A stretch of DNA of 19,165 nucleotides from positions 1-19,165 of the forward strand of contig DFCD01000172.1 in NCBI GenBank assembly GCA_002366885.1, read 5' to 3'. The DNA is from Verrucomicrobia bacterium UBA3063. GTDB taxonomy: Bacteria > Verrucomicrobiota > Verrucomicrobiia > Methylacidiphilales > Verrucolacustridaceae. A program made the position numbers and the translations under genes. The number at the start of each line of letters is the position of its first letter. Positions within the stretch are counted from its first letter, which is position 1. Below the pieces are notes generated by a model. It worked only from the letters and a program-made list of their open reading frames with translations, ran no database searches and had not been told where the DNA came from. Below are positions 1 through 8,517 of the stretch, piece by piece.

Positions 1-1
1 A

Positions 2-1867
2 GATCCCACCAGCACCCAGTTTGATCCCTACTATGTCTCCATTCCTTTTTATCTGCACCGACCCTTTGGCAGTTCTCTGCTGGCCGGATCCTTTTTCAAC
101 AACCTGGGGAGATCCTCCTTTGATTTTACCCAGCCGGGCGAGGCGTTGTTTCGCTTCGAAAGTGGAGCTTACGAGGAGTTTGTTTTTTCGGGGCCTCATC
201 TTCCCGGAGTTTTGAGGGGCTACACCGGCCTGACGGGCCGAATTTCGCTGCCACCCCTATGGGCCTTGGGTCACCACCAGTGCCGTTGGCATAACTACAA
301 CCAAGAGCAGGTGAAGGCCTTGGGAGCCAGGTATCGCCTGGAACAAATCCCCTGCGACGTCTTGTGGATCGACATTGACCACATGGACGGATACCGGGTT
401 TTCACCTGGGACCAGCAAAAGTTTCCCGATCCCCCGAGGCTCCTTCGAGAACTGGAAAAGGAAAAGTTCCGGCTGATCACGATCATTGACCCTGGCATCA
501 AGGAAGATCCCGGGTATCCGGTGTATGACGAGGCCATCCGGGAGAGACTCGTCTGTCTGGATGAGCAGGGGAATCCTTACGTGGGGCAAGTGTGGCCGGG
601 ACGCACCGTCTTCCCGGATTTCACCTTGGAGCAAGCCCGGCGTTGGTGGGGTCGGCTGAACGCCCGGCATGTTCAGGTCGGGATTGCGGGAATATGGAAC
701 GATATGAACGAGCCCGCCACGGGCGATGTTCCCGCAGAAGGAATGCGGTTTGATCACGGCCGGTCAGACCATGACCGTTTTCACAACGAATACGCCCTGC
801 TCATGGCCATGGGGACCGTCGAGGGCCTGAAAAAGGCTATGCCGGGCAAGCGCACTTTTGTTTTGTCCCGGGCCGGATCGCCGGGAATCCAGCGCTATGC
901 CGCCAACTGGCTTGGGGATAACTGCTCACGCTGGGAGCATCTCGGTTTAGCGGTTCGCATGGCCCTGGGGATGGGACTTTCAGGACAGCCTTTTGTGGGA
1001 GCGGATGTGGGTGGGTTCATGGAGGCCTGTTCCGCGGAACTGCTGGTCCGCTGGTACCAGTACGCCGCCTTCACACCCTTCTGCCGGAATCACAACACCG
1101 CGGCCCAGCCGGACCAGTATCCCTGGAGTTTTGGGCCCGAGGCCTTGAGGCTGATCCGGAAGGCACTGCAGCACCGGTATTTCTTGATGCCCTACCTTTA
1201 CTCCCAGTTTCTCATCGCCAGTGAAACTGGCTTGCCGATCCAGCGGCCGCTGGCGCTTGGTTTTTCGCGCGATCTGAAAAGCTGGGAAGTGGAAGATCAA
1301 TTTCTTTTGGGAGAACACATGCTCGTCGCGCCTGTGCTGGCCCCAGGCGCAACCCAGAGATCCGTCTATCTTCCCGCCGGTCATTGGTATCAATGGCCGA
1401 ATGGCACCCATGAAATTTCCAAAGGGGAATGCCGTGTCACACCGGTGGACTTGGAAAGTATGCCCGTCTGGATCCGTGGAGGTGCGGTTATTCCATGCTG
1501 GCCGGAAGTGCCGCTTTCCACCATGGGATTCCATCCGGAAGTCATCGATCTCCATGTATTTTTTCCTGGGGAGAATGGGACCACGGAATCCGTGCTCCAA
1601 GAGGATGACGGGCTCACGGAAAACCATCGGCTCGGCCAACATCTGCGAACGGCACTTAACCTTCACCGCAGGGGCGAGCAAATCACCCTCCGTGGCACGG
1701 TGTCTGGGCGGCGATTCCCCGAGTTCCGACGTAATCTTTTCCGCCTTCGGCTCCATGCCCCCAAGGGAGAGACTTGGAGTCCGGTGAGCTTGCCAGCCTC
1801 AGCGGCTGGTTTTGAGATGAGCAATCGGGGAGAAGATTTTCAGGTTGAATTCCGAAGGGTTGGCTAA
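2..1867 (+). CDS. GH31 family alpha-glucosidase, 3' part (5' end outside window)
   Basis: The frame is open from the first complete codon at position 2, so the true start lies upstream; 621 residues are visible and about 150-200 are probably missing for a typical GH31. The fragment starts in the N-terminal beta-sandwich and continues into the catalytic barrel and C-terminal beta domains. GH31 landmarks are clear: GIWNDMNEP, with the nucleophile Asp at codon 701-703 (residue 234 of the fragment), and QRYAANWLGDN, with the acid/base Asp at 917-919 (residue 306). Family members release glucose from the non-reducing end of alpha-glucans. With GH66 and GH27 enzymes and a sugar importer nearby, isomalto-oligosaccharides are the likely substrate (inference). 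The missing N-terminus means a signal peptide, and so the location, cannot be judged. It converges on the ABC operon. Other GH31 activities such as alpha-xylosidase cannot be fully excluded. Confidence 0.93.
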   Translation, partial: DPTSTQFDPYYVSIPFYLHRPFGSSLLAGSFFNNLGRSSFDFTQPGEALFRFESGAYEEFVFSGPHLPGVLRGYTGLTGRISLPPLWALGHHQCRWHNYNQEQVKALGARYRLEQIPCDVLWIDIDHMDGYRVFTWDQQKFPDPPRLLRELEKEKFRLITIIDPGIKEDPGYPVYDEAIRERLVCLDEQGNPYVGQVWPGRTVFPDFTLEQARRWWGRLNARHVQVGIAGIWNDMNEPATGDVPAEGMRFDHGRSDHDRFHNEYALLMAMGTVEGLKKAMPGKRTFVLSRAGSPGIQRYAANWLGDNCSRWEHLGLAVRMALGMGLSGQPFVGADVGGFMEACSAELLVRWYQYAAFTPFCRNHNTAAQPDQYPWSFGPEALRLIRKALQHRYFLMPYLYSQFLIASETGLPIQRPLALGFSRDLKSWEVEDQFLLGEHMLVAPVLAPGATQRSVYLPAGHWYQWPNGTHEISKGECRVTPVDLESMPVWIRGGAVIPCWPEVPLSTMGFHPEVIDLHVFFPGENGTTESVLQEDDGLTENHRLGQHLRTALNLHRRGEQITLRGTVSGRRFPEFRRNLFRLRLHAPKGETWSPVSLPASAAGFEMSNRGEDFQVEFRRVG

Positions 1868-1871
1868 GGGG

Positions 1872-1906
1872 GAGGCCGTGGGCGCCTAGCGGGGCCTCAG
1901 TTTTTT
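1872..1906 (+). terminator. Possible rho-independent terminator after the GH31 gene
   Basis: GAGGCC (1872-1877) pairs with GGCCTC (1893-1898). An inner CGC/GCG pairing (1883-1885 with 1889-1891) can form, and a run of six T follows at 1901-1906. It sits five bases after the GH31 stop and overlaps the end of the convergent permease gene. The stem is interrupted, so the call is tentative. Confidence 0.45.
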
Positions 1907-2721
1907 GATCCGGTGGTGGCGATGCCCTGAATCAAGGTTCTCTGGGTCAGAAAAAAAAGAACGATCACGGGCAGGATCACGAGCGTCGAGGCGGCCATCA
2001 GGTGGTGCCAGGCCGTGCCGCCCTGCTGGCTTTGAAAGGATTGGAGGCCCAGGGCGAGGGTGAAGGTCCGCTGATCCGTCAGGTAGATGAGAGGTCCCAG
2101 AAAATCATTCCAGGTGGCCAGAAACTGGAACACCGCCACCACCAGCAGGACCGGCTTGGCGAGTGGAAGCACCGTGTGCCAGAGGATCTGCCATTCATTG
2201 CAACCGTCAATCCGGGCGGCCTCGGCTGTATCCTTGGGCAGAGAGAGGAAAAACTGCCGCAGCAGAAAGACGTGAAAGGCGCTGGCAAAAAAGGTGGGAA
2301 TCCAAAGAGGCTTGAGGGATCCAATCCAGCCAAGATTTTTGAACAGCCCGTAAATTGGCACCATGATGGCGGGGAACGGAATCATCATGGTGGCCAGACA
2401 AAGGGAAAAGAGTTTGTTGCGACCGGGCCATTCCAACCGGGCAAATCCGTAAGCGGCCAGCGTGCTACTGACCAGGGTGCCGACCACGGTCAGAAGGCAG
2501 AGGAGCAGAGAATTGCCCGTATATCGCCAAAAATATCCCATGGCACGGATGGCGTCCGGGTAGTTCTGCCACTGCAGGCTGCTGGGAATCCAGCGGGGCG
2601 GCACGGTCATGGTTTCGGCCAAAGGCTTCAGCGAAGTCGAGACCATCCAGGCCATCGGGGCGAGGAAGGTGACCGCCAGTGCCAGCAGGAGCAGGAAACG
2701 GATCGTTTTTCCCCAGGTCAT
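1897..2721 (-). CDS. Sugar ABC transporter permease, MalG-like (CUT1 family)
   Basis: The inner-membrane permease has 274 residues from the chosen ATG at 2721 (MTWGKTIRF). The frame stays open up to 2796, but that longer form would overlap the preceding permease gene, and 274 residues suits MalG-type subunits. The start lies 2 nt past the upstream stop, with GAGGG about ten bases before it. Several hydrophobic segments are visible, beginning with a strong first helix after residue 8. The EAA loop that docks on the ATPase reads EAARIDGCNEWQILWHTVLP. It is the last gene of the GH66-binding protein-permease-permease operon and should pair with the MalF-like subunit and the ATPase encoded at 9256-10404. 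The substrate, probably isomalto-oligosaccharides, is inferred from context. Confidence 0.93.
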   Translation of the reverse strand: MTWGKTIRFLLLLALAVTFLAPMAWMVSTSLKPLAETMTVPPRWIPSSLQWQNYPDAIRAMGYFWRYTGNSLLLCLLTVVGTLVSSTLAAYGFARLEWPGRNKLFSLCLATMMIPFPAIMVPIYGLFKNLGWIGSLKPLWIPTFFASAFHVFLLRQFFLSLPKDTAEAARIDGCNEWQILWHTVLPLAKPVLLVVAVFQFLATWNDFLGPLIYLTDQRTFTLALGLQSFQSQQGGTAWHHLMAASTLVILPVIVLFFLTQRTLIQGIATTGSKN

Positions 2722-2723
2722 CT

Positions 2724-3641
2724 TCAGGCACCCTCGTAATGCACGTGGCGGGAGGAAAGCCGGCTGGCGACCCACGTGAGTCCAAGAATGAGGCAAAAAA
2801 GGAAAAGGCCGATGGCGCAGGCGTAGCCCATGTTCCAGTACTCAAAGGCGTGCTGGTAGAGGTAGGTCGCCAAAAAAAGCAGGGAGCGCTCCGGACCGTC
2901 CCCGCCCTCGGTCATGACATAGGGGACGGCGAAGACCTGGAAACAACCGATCAGGGCCATGATCCCATTGAAGTAAATCACGGGGGACAGGGTGGGCAGC
3001 GTGATGTGCCACAGCTTTTGCCAAGCGGAAGCGCCATCGATGTCGGCAGACTCATACAAATGGCGAGGCACTTCCTGGAGTCCGGCCAGGAAGATGACCA
3101 TCGGGTGGCCGACTCCCCAGAGGCCGGTCAGAACCAAGCCGGCGAGGGCAAAACGCGGGTCCTGCAGCCAGTTGGGTGGGGCCCACGAGGCGCCGAACAG
3201 ATGATTTCCCAGGCCCAGAAAAGGACGCAGGCAGGCGTTGACGAGACCGAGATCCCCGTTCAGCAGCCAGAGCCAAAGGACGGCCAAGCAAACCAAAGGC
3301 ATGAGGGAGGGGAGAAAAAACACAGTTCGGAAAAAACCGCGGGCGGGAATATCGGCGTTGAGCAGCAGCGCCAGGAGAAAGGAGAGAATTAGCCCCAGCG
3401 GCACCGAGACCAAGGCGAAGAGAACCGTATTGCCGGCCGCTTTCCAGAAAATCGGATCCTGGGCGAGGTTGGTGTAATTCTCCGGCCCGATCCAGACGGC
3501 CGGGGCCAGCACGGAATAGTCGCACCCCGATAGATAAAGGCTGGAGAGAAAAGGATAGAGGGAGAGGGCCAAAAAGCCCACCAACCAAGGCGCAATGAAA
3601 CAGAGACCGGTGGTCAGGCGGCGACAGTCCATGGAGGTCAT
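2724..3641 (-). CDS. Sugar ABC transporter permease, MalF/UgpA-like (CUT1 family)
   Basis: The permease has 305 residues from the ATG at 3641. The open frame reaches 3815, but 3641 is chosen because it makes an ATGA overlap with the stop of the binding-protein gene and has GGAG six bases upstream. The N-terminus MTSMDCRRL is followed by a first membrane helix (FIAPWLVGFLALSLYPF), further hydrophobic segments and the EAA loop YESADIDGASAWQKLWHITL, which contacts the ATPase. Length and topology fit the six-helix MalF/UgpA-type subunit without the long periplasmic loop of enteric MalF. It should form a heterodimeric channel with the next gene product. No ATPase gene lies in this operon. Confidence 0.93.
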   Translation of the reverse strand: MTSMDCRRLTTGLCFIAPWLVGFLALSLYPFLSSLYLSGCDYSVLAPAVWIGPENYTNLAQDPIFWKAAGNTVLFALVSVPLGLILSFLLALLLNADIPARGFFRTVFFLPSLMPLVCLAVLWLWLLNGDLGLVNACLRPFLGLGNHLFGASWAPPNWLQDPRFALAGLVLTGLWGVGHPMVIFLAGLQEVPRHLYESADIDGASAWQKLWHITLPTLSPVIYFNGIMALIGCFQVFAVPYVMTEGGDGPERSLLFLATYLYQHAFEYWNMGYACAIGLFLFCLILGLTWVASRLSSRHVHYEGA

Positions 3642-4972
3642 GGGGAACTCCACTGTTTTTGCAGGATCCCAGCCAGGCGGGACCAGCGATGCTGACTTTT
3701 TTCCAACTCGGCCTGCAGATGGTTTTGCACCTGCCGCAGCACCTCCTCCGGAGTGGCGGTGCCGTTCCAGACTTTGCCAAAAGCCTGCTTCATATCGTTT
3801 TCCATCATGGCCCAAAGGGTGAAGGGGGGAACACGTTTGGCCTGGGGGCTCTTCGCCAGCTCCAGAAACGTGCGGATATGCGGATTCGGGTGTTTTGCAA
3901 AAAAGTCCGGACTGACTTCGCGGAGAGGCGAAAATTTCCTCTGTCCCAAACAGAGCTTTTCCATGTTTCCCTGGCGGCTGACGTACCGTAGAAACTCAAA
4001 CGCCTCGCGGGGATGTTTTGCGCCGGCCGGAATCACCAGCACATCGGTCTCCACCAAGGTGACCGTTCCCAGGCGGGCTGGGTCGGAGGTGGGGAAGGCA
4101 GAAACGCCCCATTCAAAACCCGCCGGGGCGTATTTCTCAATAAAGGTGTGGATCCAAGGCCCTTGAAGTACCATGGCCACCCGTCCCGTGAAAAAGGCGT
4201 TTTGTGGGGACGCAAAATTTCCGAACCCATCCCGGAAACTAAGGAGATCGCGGCTGGCAAAACGCTGGGGATAAGTGGAAATCCACTCCATCGCCGCAAG
4301 GTTGCCGGCATCATCCATGGTCATTTGCTCTCCGTTCCAGAGCTTTCCCCCAAACCACCAGCCCCAGATCGCCGGCCACCATCCGGGCTCAGAGGGCAGG
4401 TGACCGATCGACTGGAGGCGTCCGTTCGTGTCCCGACGGGTCAACCGGTCGTTGATGCGCTCAAGTTCGGCGATGGAGGAGGGGGGACGATCGGGATCCA
4501 GCCCGTTTTCGCGGAAGATTTTTTTGTTCCAGACCAGACCGAGCGAGGCGGGTGAGCTCGGTAACGCCCAGAGGTGGCCCAGGTGGTTGCAGATTTCCCA
4601 AAAAATCGGAATGTAGGCCTCTTCCCCCAATCCGGCCTCTTGGGCCAGTTGATCCAGCGGGGTAAGGGCGTTGTTTTCAGCATAGACCGCCAGGGTGTTG
4701 CCGAAGAGGCCGGCGATATCCGGGGGCACGCCCCCACCGATCGAGAGCATGAGTTTCCGGTTGATGTGGCTGGTGGAGGAAAACTCGACCCAGATCCGGT
4801 CCTGTGACCGGTTGAAATCATCGACCACGGCGCGCATAGCTTCGGCTTCCCAACCCGACCACTTGTCCCAATACCGGATCACCGTGCGACCGGCGGGAAC
4901 GCCGAAATCTCCTGCGCATCCGGCAAGCCAAAGAGCGGCGAGCAGGGAAAGCCGAGGCAAAGAGCGACTCAT
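3638..4972 (-). CDS. Extracellular sugar-binding lipoprotein of an ABC importer (SBP family 1)
   Basis: The protein has 444 residues. The N-terminus MSRSLPRLSLLAALWLAGC has a positive stretch, a hydrophobic core and a LAGC lipobox, predicting lipid attachment at Cys19. The mature part shows family-1 solute-binding features: the first strand VIRYWDKWSG, a GGGVPPDIAG segment, and LGLVWNKKIFRENGLD typical of MalE/UgpB-like receptors. It should capture an oligosaccharide and deliver it to the two permeases encoded next. The ATG at 4972 overlaps the GH66 stop as ATGA, and the gene's own stop overlaps the next start the same way, so translation is probably coupled. No clear Shine-Dalgarno lies before it. 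The ligand is inferred from the neighbouring dextranase-like gene. Confidence 0.93.
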   Translation of the reverse strand: MSRSLPRLSLLAALWLAGCAGDFGVPAGRTVIRYWDKWSGWEAEAMRAVVDDFNRSQDRIWVEFSSTSHINRKLMLSIGGGVPPDIAGLFGNTLAVYAENNALTPLDQLAQEAGLGEEAYIPIFWEICNHLGHLWALPSSPASLGLVWNKKIFRENGLDPDRPPSSIAELERINDRLTRRDTNGRLQSIGHLPSEPGWWPAIWGWWFGGKLWNGEQMTMDDAGNLAAMEWISTYPQRFASRDLLSFRDGFGNFASPQNAFFTGRVAMVLQGPWIHTFIEKYAPAGFEWGVSAFPTSDPARLGTVTLVETDVLVIPAGAKHPREAFEFLRYVSRQGNMEKLCLGQRKFSPLREVSPDFFAKHPNPHIRTFLELAKSPQAKRVPPFTLWAMMENDMKQAFGKVWNGTATPEEVLRQVQNHLQAELEKSQHRWSRLAGILQKQWSSP

Positions 4973-7290
4973 GGCTTGGAAAGAGGGTCAACTGCACCGT
5001 ACTGCAGAAGCAGAGTTGCATGCACGCAAAAAGGGGGCAAGGCCACGAGCAGGGTTGCGCCCTTGTCCTCCCACTTCACAGGGGTGGGGTGGGCAAAGCC
5101 GGTGGCGTCCGGCGAGCAGAATAAAATCCGGCGGGGGACAACCCCAGCGATCTTGGGAATTTCCAGTCGGGCTTCGCGCAGGGGTTCGGGCCACGGCATC
5201 GGGGAACTCCAGCGCCGATCCGGTCCCAACCGGAGAATCTGGATGGTCAGTGTCTGGCGATCTTGGGCGGCAAAGGTCCGGGTGAGGCCGTCTGAAAACG
5301 GGATGTCCAGGGGCACATGGATCACCTTTGGTCCGTGGGTGTAGCCATAAAGGAGGGCATCGTGCCGATAGTAGGCGGCCAGCAGTTCGTGATTGCCGGA
5401 ACGAACGGCCGTGTGCTCCGGATAAAACAGGCTGTTGAGGCCGTGCATGGTCAGATTCTTCTCGTCCGGTTCCCCCCCGACCATGAGGGAGCCGGCACCG
5501 GTCATGGTGGCGCCGAGAATCCGGGCGAGGGTTCCGGGTGGCCACGAGGTCTGTTTGGGCTGCATGTCCGCCGGGTAGAGCTTGAGGATGACCCGCTGCT
5601 GGCGCGGCTCCCGCTGGCGCAGGCAGATGTCCACGAGCTCCTCGAGTTCATCGGTGTAAAACCGCCAAATCTCCAGAAACTGGAAATCGGTCACGTCCTT
5701 CATGAGTTCCGCGCCGAATTCGTTCACGCTGTTGAAGGAGACGAGGCCCTCCGGCTTGGCCTCGTGGGTCAGGCGCTGGACCTGTCCCACGAAGTCATGC
5801 AGGACATCGACGAGCAGATCCCCGTTCCGGCGGCTCCCCTGGGCAAAGAAGCGGGTGTCAGGTTTGTCCCCGTAGGAGTCGATCTCAAAACCGTCGAAAG
5901 AGAAGAGGTCTGCTGGGCTGTCGTTGAGGGCACGACGAAATTCCCCCAGAACGTGGGCCTGCCAGGGAGAGTCGTCGGCCACATTCATCAGCCAAAACCA
6001 TTTGGGCTTTTTTTGCCGATCGGCCTCGGTTTCGGTCATGATGTCGCCGTTAAAGATTTTCGGAACCCCTTTTTCGTCTGTCATGGGGTGAGGATGTTTT
6101 CGGTAGACACTTTCCGAGGCGGCATAGGCCGCCACGTAGGCCAGGGAAAGGATCCCCCGCTGCTGGGAGGCCTGGATTTTTTGGCGGACGATGTCGCCAG
6201 AGATGGGAATTCCAAATGGCTCGTACTTGTACTCCTTCTCCGTGGGGGCGTAGATCCCGTGGGCAGGGAAGTAGTCGTAGAACTCGACGGCGTTGATGCC
6301 TAATCGGGCCAGCATGCCGGCCTGTCCCGCGGCATTGACCTCGGCGCCGGGGCGGTAGTCGGTAAAGAAGCCGTAGCGGAGGTCGTCCACCACGCGGGCG
6401 ACGGTCGTGAGGACGATTTCGCCGATGGCGCATGGGTTTTGAGCATCTCCCCAGATGAGTTCCAGTCGCTGGGCTCCCTCGGTGGTTTTCGGTGGCAAGG
6501 CGAAGGTTTTGGCTTGGCCATTCCAAGACAGCGACTGACGGCCGGTCTCCTCCCCGGTCGGAGCGTAGAAAATCAGCTCGAGGGGATGTACCTGCTCTCC
6601 CGCCAAACCCTCCGGGGCAGCGACACGTAGTTCATGGGCTTGGCCGGGCTGAACCCAGGTTCGGACTGTCTCCAAGGATAGGCGGGGAGGGGAAGGGGGC
6701 CGGAGGGCGGGGTAACTCCGTGGCTCCCCGGGACCGGACCAGGTTTTCTTTTTCAACTCTGCGTCGGAGGGGCGGAAAATGGAATGACCCTCCCCGTCAT
6801 TTTCTCGGACCGAGGGATCGGGCAGCCAGCGGAATTCTCCTTTAGGCGTTTCCACTACAAAGGAGTATCTGATCTCCACGGGGTGGAGTTTTTCCTCCCG
6901 ATGCCAGAGACCAGCATCCGTTTTGCGCATGGCAAAACGCGGATTGGTGATCCGTCCGTTGTTATTGAAGGCCCAACCGTTGTAATTCCCGGCCAGGTAA
7001 ACATTCTTGGCGTCGGCCTCGGTCTGAAAACGGAAGAGGATGGAGTCCCCGCGCTGCAAGGGGGGACCGACCCCATCGGAACCTTCCGGAAGCGAAACTT
7101 TCTTTGCGCGGAAACTTTCCACGTCCTGCCAAACTTTCTCCCATGAGGTGTTTTGGGGCATGCTTTCGACGGTCTTCGGCTTTTGCCCGCGGGAGTTGGT
7201 GCAACCGGTCAAAACCAAAAGAAAAAAAAGACACCTAAGGGCGCGTCGAGAGGATGACCAAGCGGAACTGGAATGGAGGGGAAGATTCAA
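4969..7290 (-). CDS. GH66 dextranase-like lipoprotein with N-terminal carbohydrate-binding-like domain
   Basis: The protein has 773 residues. The start is a TTG at 7290; an in-frame TAG lies seven codons upstream and no ATG or GTG precedes the signal sequence. RRALRCLFFLLVLTGC gives a lipobox (Cys30), so it is probably a surface or periplasmic lipoprotein. Residues ~85-172 resemble an E-set/CBM48-type glycan-binding domain (VYLAGNYNGWAF). Residues ~205-300 form a beta domain. Residues ~303-620 form the barrel, with GINAVEFYDYF (332-341), FDGFEIDSYGD, where Asp471 is the probable nucleophile, and FLEIWRF, where Glu540 is the probable acid/base. The 69-residue gap matches the Asp385/Glu453 spacing I recall for Streptococcus mutans dextranase. 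GH66 enzymes cleave dextran internally or make cyclic isomalto-oligosaccharides; I see no clear inserted CBM35 of the cyclising type, so endodextranase is preferred. It heads the importer operon. Confidence 0.85.
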   Translation of the reverse strand: MNLPLHSSSAWSSSRRALRCLFFLLVLTGCTNSRGQKPKTVESMPQNTSWEKVWQDVESFRAKKVSLPEGSDGVGPPLQRGDSILFRFQTEADAKNVYLAGNYNGWAFNNNGRITNPRFAMRKTDAGLWHREEKLHPVEIRYSFVVETPKGEFRWLPDPSVRENDGEGHSIFRPSDAELKKKTWSGPGEPRSYPALRPPSPPRLSLETVRTWVQPGQAHELRVAAPEGLAGEQVHPLELIFYAPTGEETGRQSLSWNGQAKTFALPPKTTEGAQRLELIWGDAQNPCAIGEIVLTTVARVVDDLRYGFFTDYRPGAEVNAAGQAGMLARLGINAVEFYDYFPAHGIYAPTEKEYKYEPFGIPISGDIVRQKIQASQQRGILSLAYVAAYAASESVYRKHPHPMTDEKGVPKIFNGDIMTETEADRQKKPKWFWLMNVADDSPWQAHVLGEFRRALNDSPADLFSFDGFEIDSYGDKPDTRFFAQGSRRNGDLLVDVLHDFVGQVQRLTHEAKPEGLVSFNSVNEFGAELMKDVTDFQFLEIWRFYTDELEELVDICLRQREPRQQRVILKLYPADMQPKQTSWPPGTLARILGATMTGAGSLMVGGEPDEKNLTMHGLNSLFYPEHTAVRSGNHELLAAYYRHDALLYGYTHGPKVIHVPLDIPFSDGLTRTFAAQDRQTLTIQILRLGPDRRWSSPMPWPEPLREARLEIPKIAGVVPRRILFCSPDATGFAHPTPVKWEDKGATLLVALPPFCVHATLLLQYGAVDPLSKP

Positions 7291-7342
7291 TCGATGGAAT
7301 GTTTCTTTCTATCTGATATTGAGGAAATGTCTTCGGCTTTCC

Positions 7343-7360
7343 TGTTTAACTGTTTAACAT
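7343..7360. promoter_or_regulatory. Operator-like motif A between the GH66 operon and the LacI gene
   Basis: Two tandem copies of TGTTTAAC are followed by AT. The 14-mer GTTTAACTGTTTAA here recurs exactly at 17872-17885, and TGTTTAACAT recurs at 10529-10538. The site lies 53 bp upstream of the GH66 start and about 45 bp upstream of the LacI-family start, where it could control both. Recognition by the LacI protein is inferred. Confidence 0.6.
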
Positions 7361-7404
7361 ACTGCTCATTGAAAGCCCAAGGTTCCAACTTGAGGATCGG
7401 TCCG

Positions 7405-8517
7405 GTGTCTGCGCCCACCATCCGATCTGTAGCGAAAGTGGCCAAGGTTTCCACCGCCACGGTCTCGATGGCCATGAGAAATGACCCTCGGATTACCCTG
7501 GAGGTCCGAGAGCATGTTCAGAAATTGGCCAAAAAATGCGGGTATCAGATCAACCCGGTCGTTTCCCGTCTTCTTTCGCAGATGCGTTCGAACCAATCCG
7601 CCGCCCGGCAGGGCATTCTCGGCTTTCTGTCCACCTCCTCGCATTCCGAGGACGCCTCTTGCGCCTTCACCAAAACCTGGTTGGCGTCCGCCCGCCAGCG
7701 GGCGGAGGAGTTGGGTTTTTGGCTGGATGAATTTGCGCTGCATGAAAAAGAACTCTCGCCGGGCCGCTTGCTGGAAATTCTCGAGGCCCGCAACATTCGG
7801 GGGCTGATGTTGGCCGGGCCCTTCCTCGATCACTCCATTCCCCGGGATCTGTACGACATTCTGGGACGCTCCAGCGTGGTGGTGGTGGGGGAGCGAACCT
7901 CGAAGCCGGCCCTGGATTGTGTTTTGAATGACCAGTTTTTGACGACCTCGGATGCCGTGGCCAAGTGTTTGGCCTCGGGCTACCGGCGGCCGGGCCTCTG
8001 CATTCATCCGGATTTGGATGGGGTGGTGGAAAATCGGTTTTCGGCAGGATTCCTGGTTTCGCAGAGACAACTCCCGGCCGACCGCCAGATCCCGGAGCAC
8101 CCCTATCAGGCACGGGGTGAGAAGGATTTCGTGGCCTGGGTCCGCCGATATCACCCCGACGTGATTCTGACCCTGCACCCGGAAATCAAAATTTGGCTGG
8201 AGAAAATGGGAACGCCTAGTCCCCAGTCCATTGGGTTGGTGCATCTGGACCGAACCAAGGAGCTGACCGGTTGGTCCGGGATGAAGCAGGACCATGAACA
8301 CCTTGGGACCGCCGCAGTCGAGATGTTGATCAACCATCTCTTTCACAATGAGGTGGGCATCCCTCCTTTCCAGCGTTGTCTTTTTCTCGGCTCCCGCTGG
8401 GTGGAGGGCCGGACCACGTTACGATTGGCATCTTCCCGTGAGGCTACCTCCAAACCCGGTGGCACCGGAAAGCCATCCACCCGAAACGAAACTACCCAAA
8501 GGAGAAAATCCCCATGA
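7405..8517 (+). CDS. LacI-family transcriptional regulator
   Basis: The regulator has 370 residues from the GTG at 7405. The frame is open from further upstream (to 7273), but starting at 7405 puts the helix-turn-helix at the N-terminus as usual and leaves GAGG (7392-7395) nine bases before it; a TTG at 7390 is an alternative. The DNA-binding part is TIRSVAKVAKVSTATVSMAM (residues ~5-24), then NDPRIT and GYQINPV of the hinge region. Residues ~65-345 form a periplasmic-binding-protein-like effector domain, and the last ~25 residues look disordered. It probably senses a sugar from dextran breakdown and controls the neighbouring divergent promoters, including its own, through TAACTGTT-type sites (inference). 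Its stop overlaps the start of the next gene as ATGA, so regulator and P1 are co-translated. Confidence 0.92.
   Translation: MSAPTIRSVAKVAKVSTATVSMAMRNDPRITLEVREHVQKLAKKCGYQINPVVSRLLSQMRSNQSAARQGILGFLSTSSHSEDASCAFTKTWLASARQRAEELGFWLDEFALHEKELSPGRLLEILEARNIRGLMLAGPFLDHSIPRDLYDILGRSSVVVVGERTSKPALDCVLNDQFLTTSDAVAKCLASGYRRPGLCIHPDLDGVVENRFSAGFLVSQRQLPADRQIPEHPYQARGEKDFVAWVRRYHPDVILTLHPEIKIWLEKMGTPSPQSIGLVHLDRTKELTGWSGMKQDHEHLGTAAVEMLINHLFHNEVGIPPFQRCLFLGSRWVEGRTTLRLASSREATSKPGGTGKPSTRNETTQRRKSP

Noticed and set aside
5317..6303. A 328-codon plus-strand open frame opposite the GH66 gene
   Set aside because: It is antisense to the catalytic barrel coding region and resembles no protein family.
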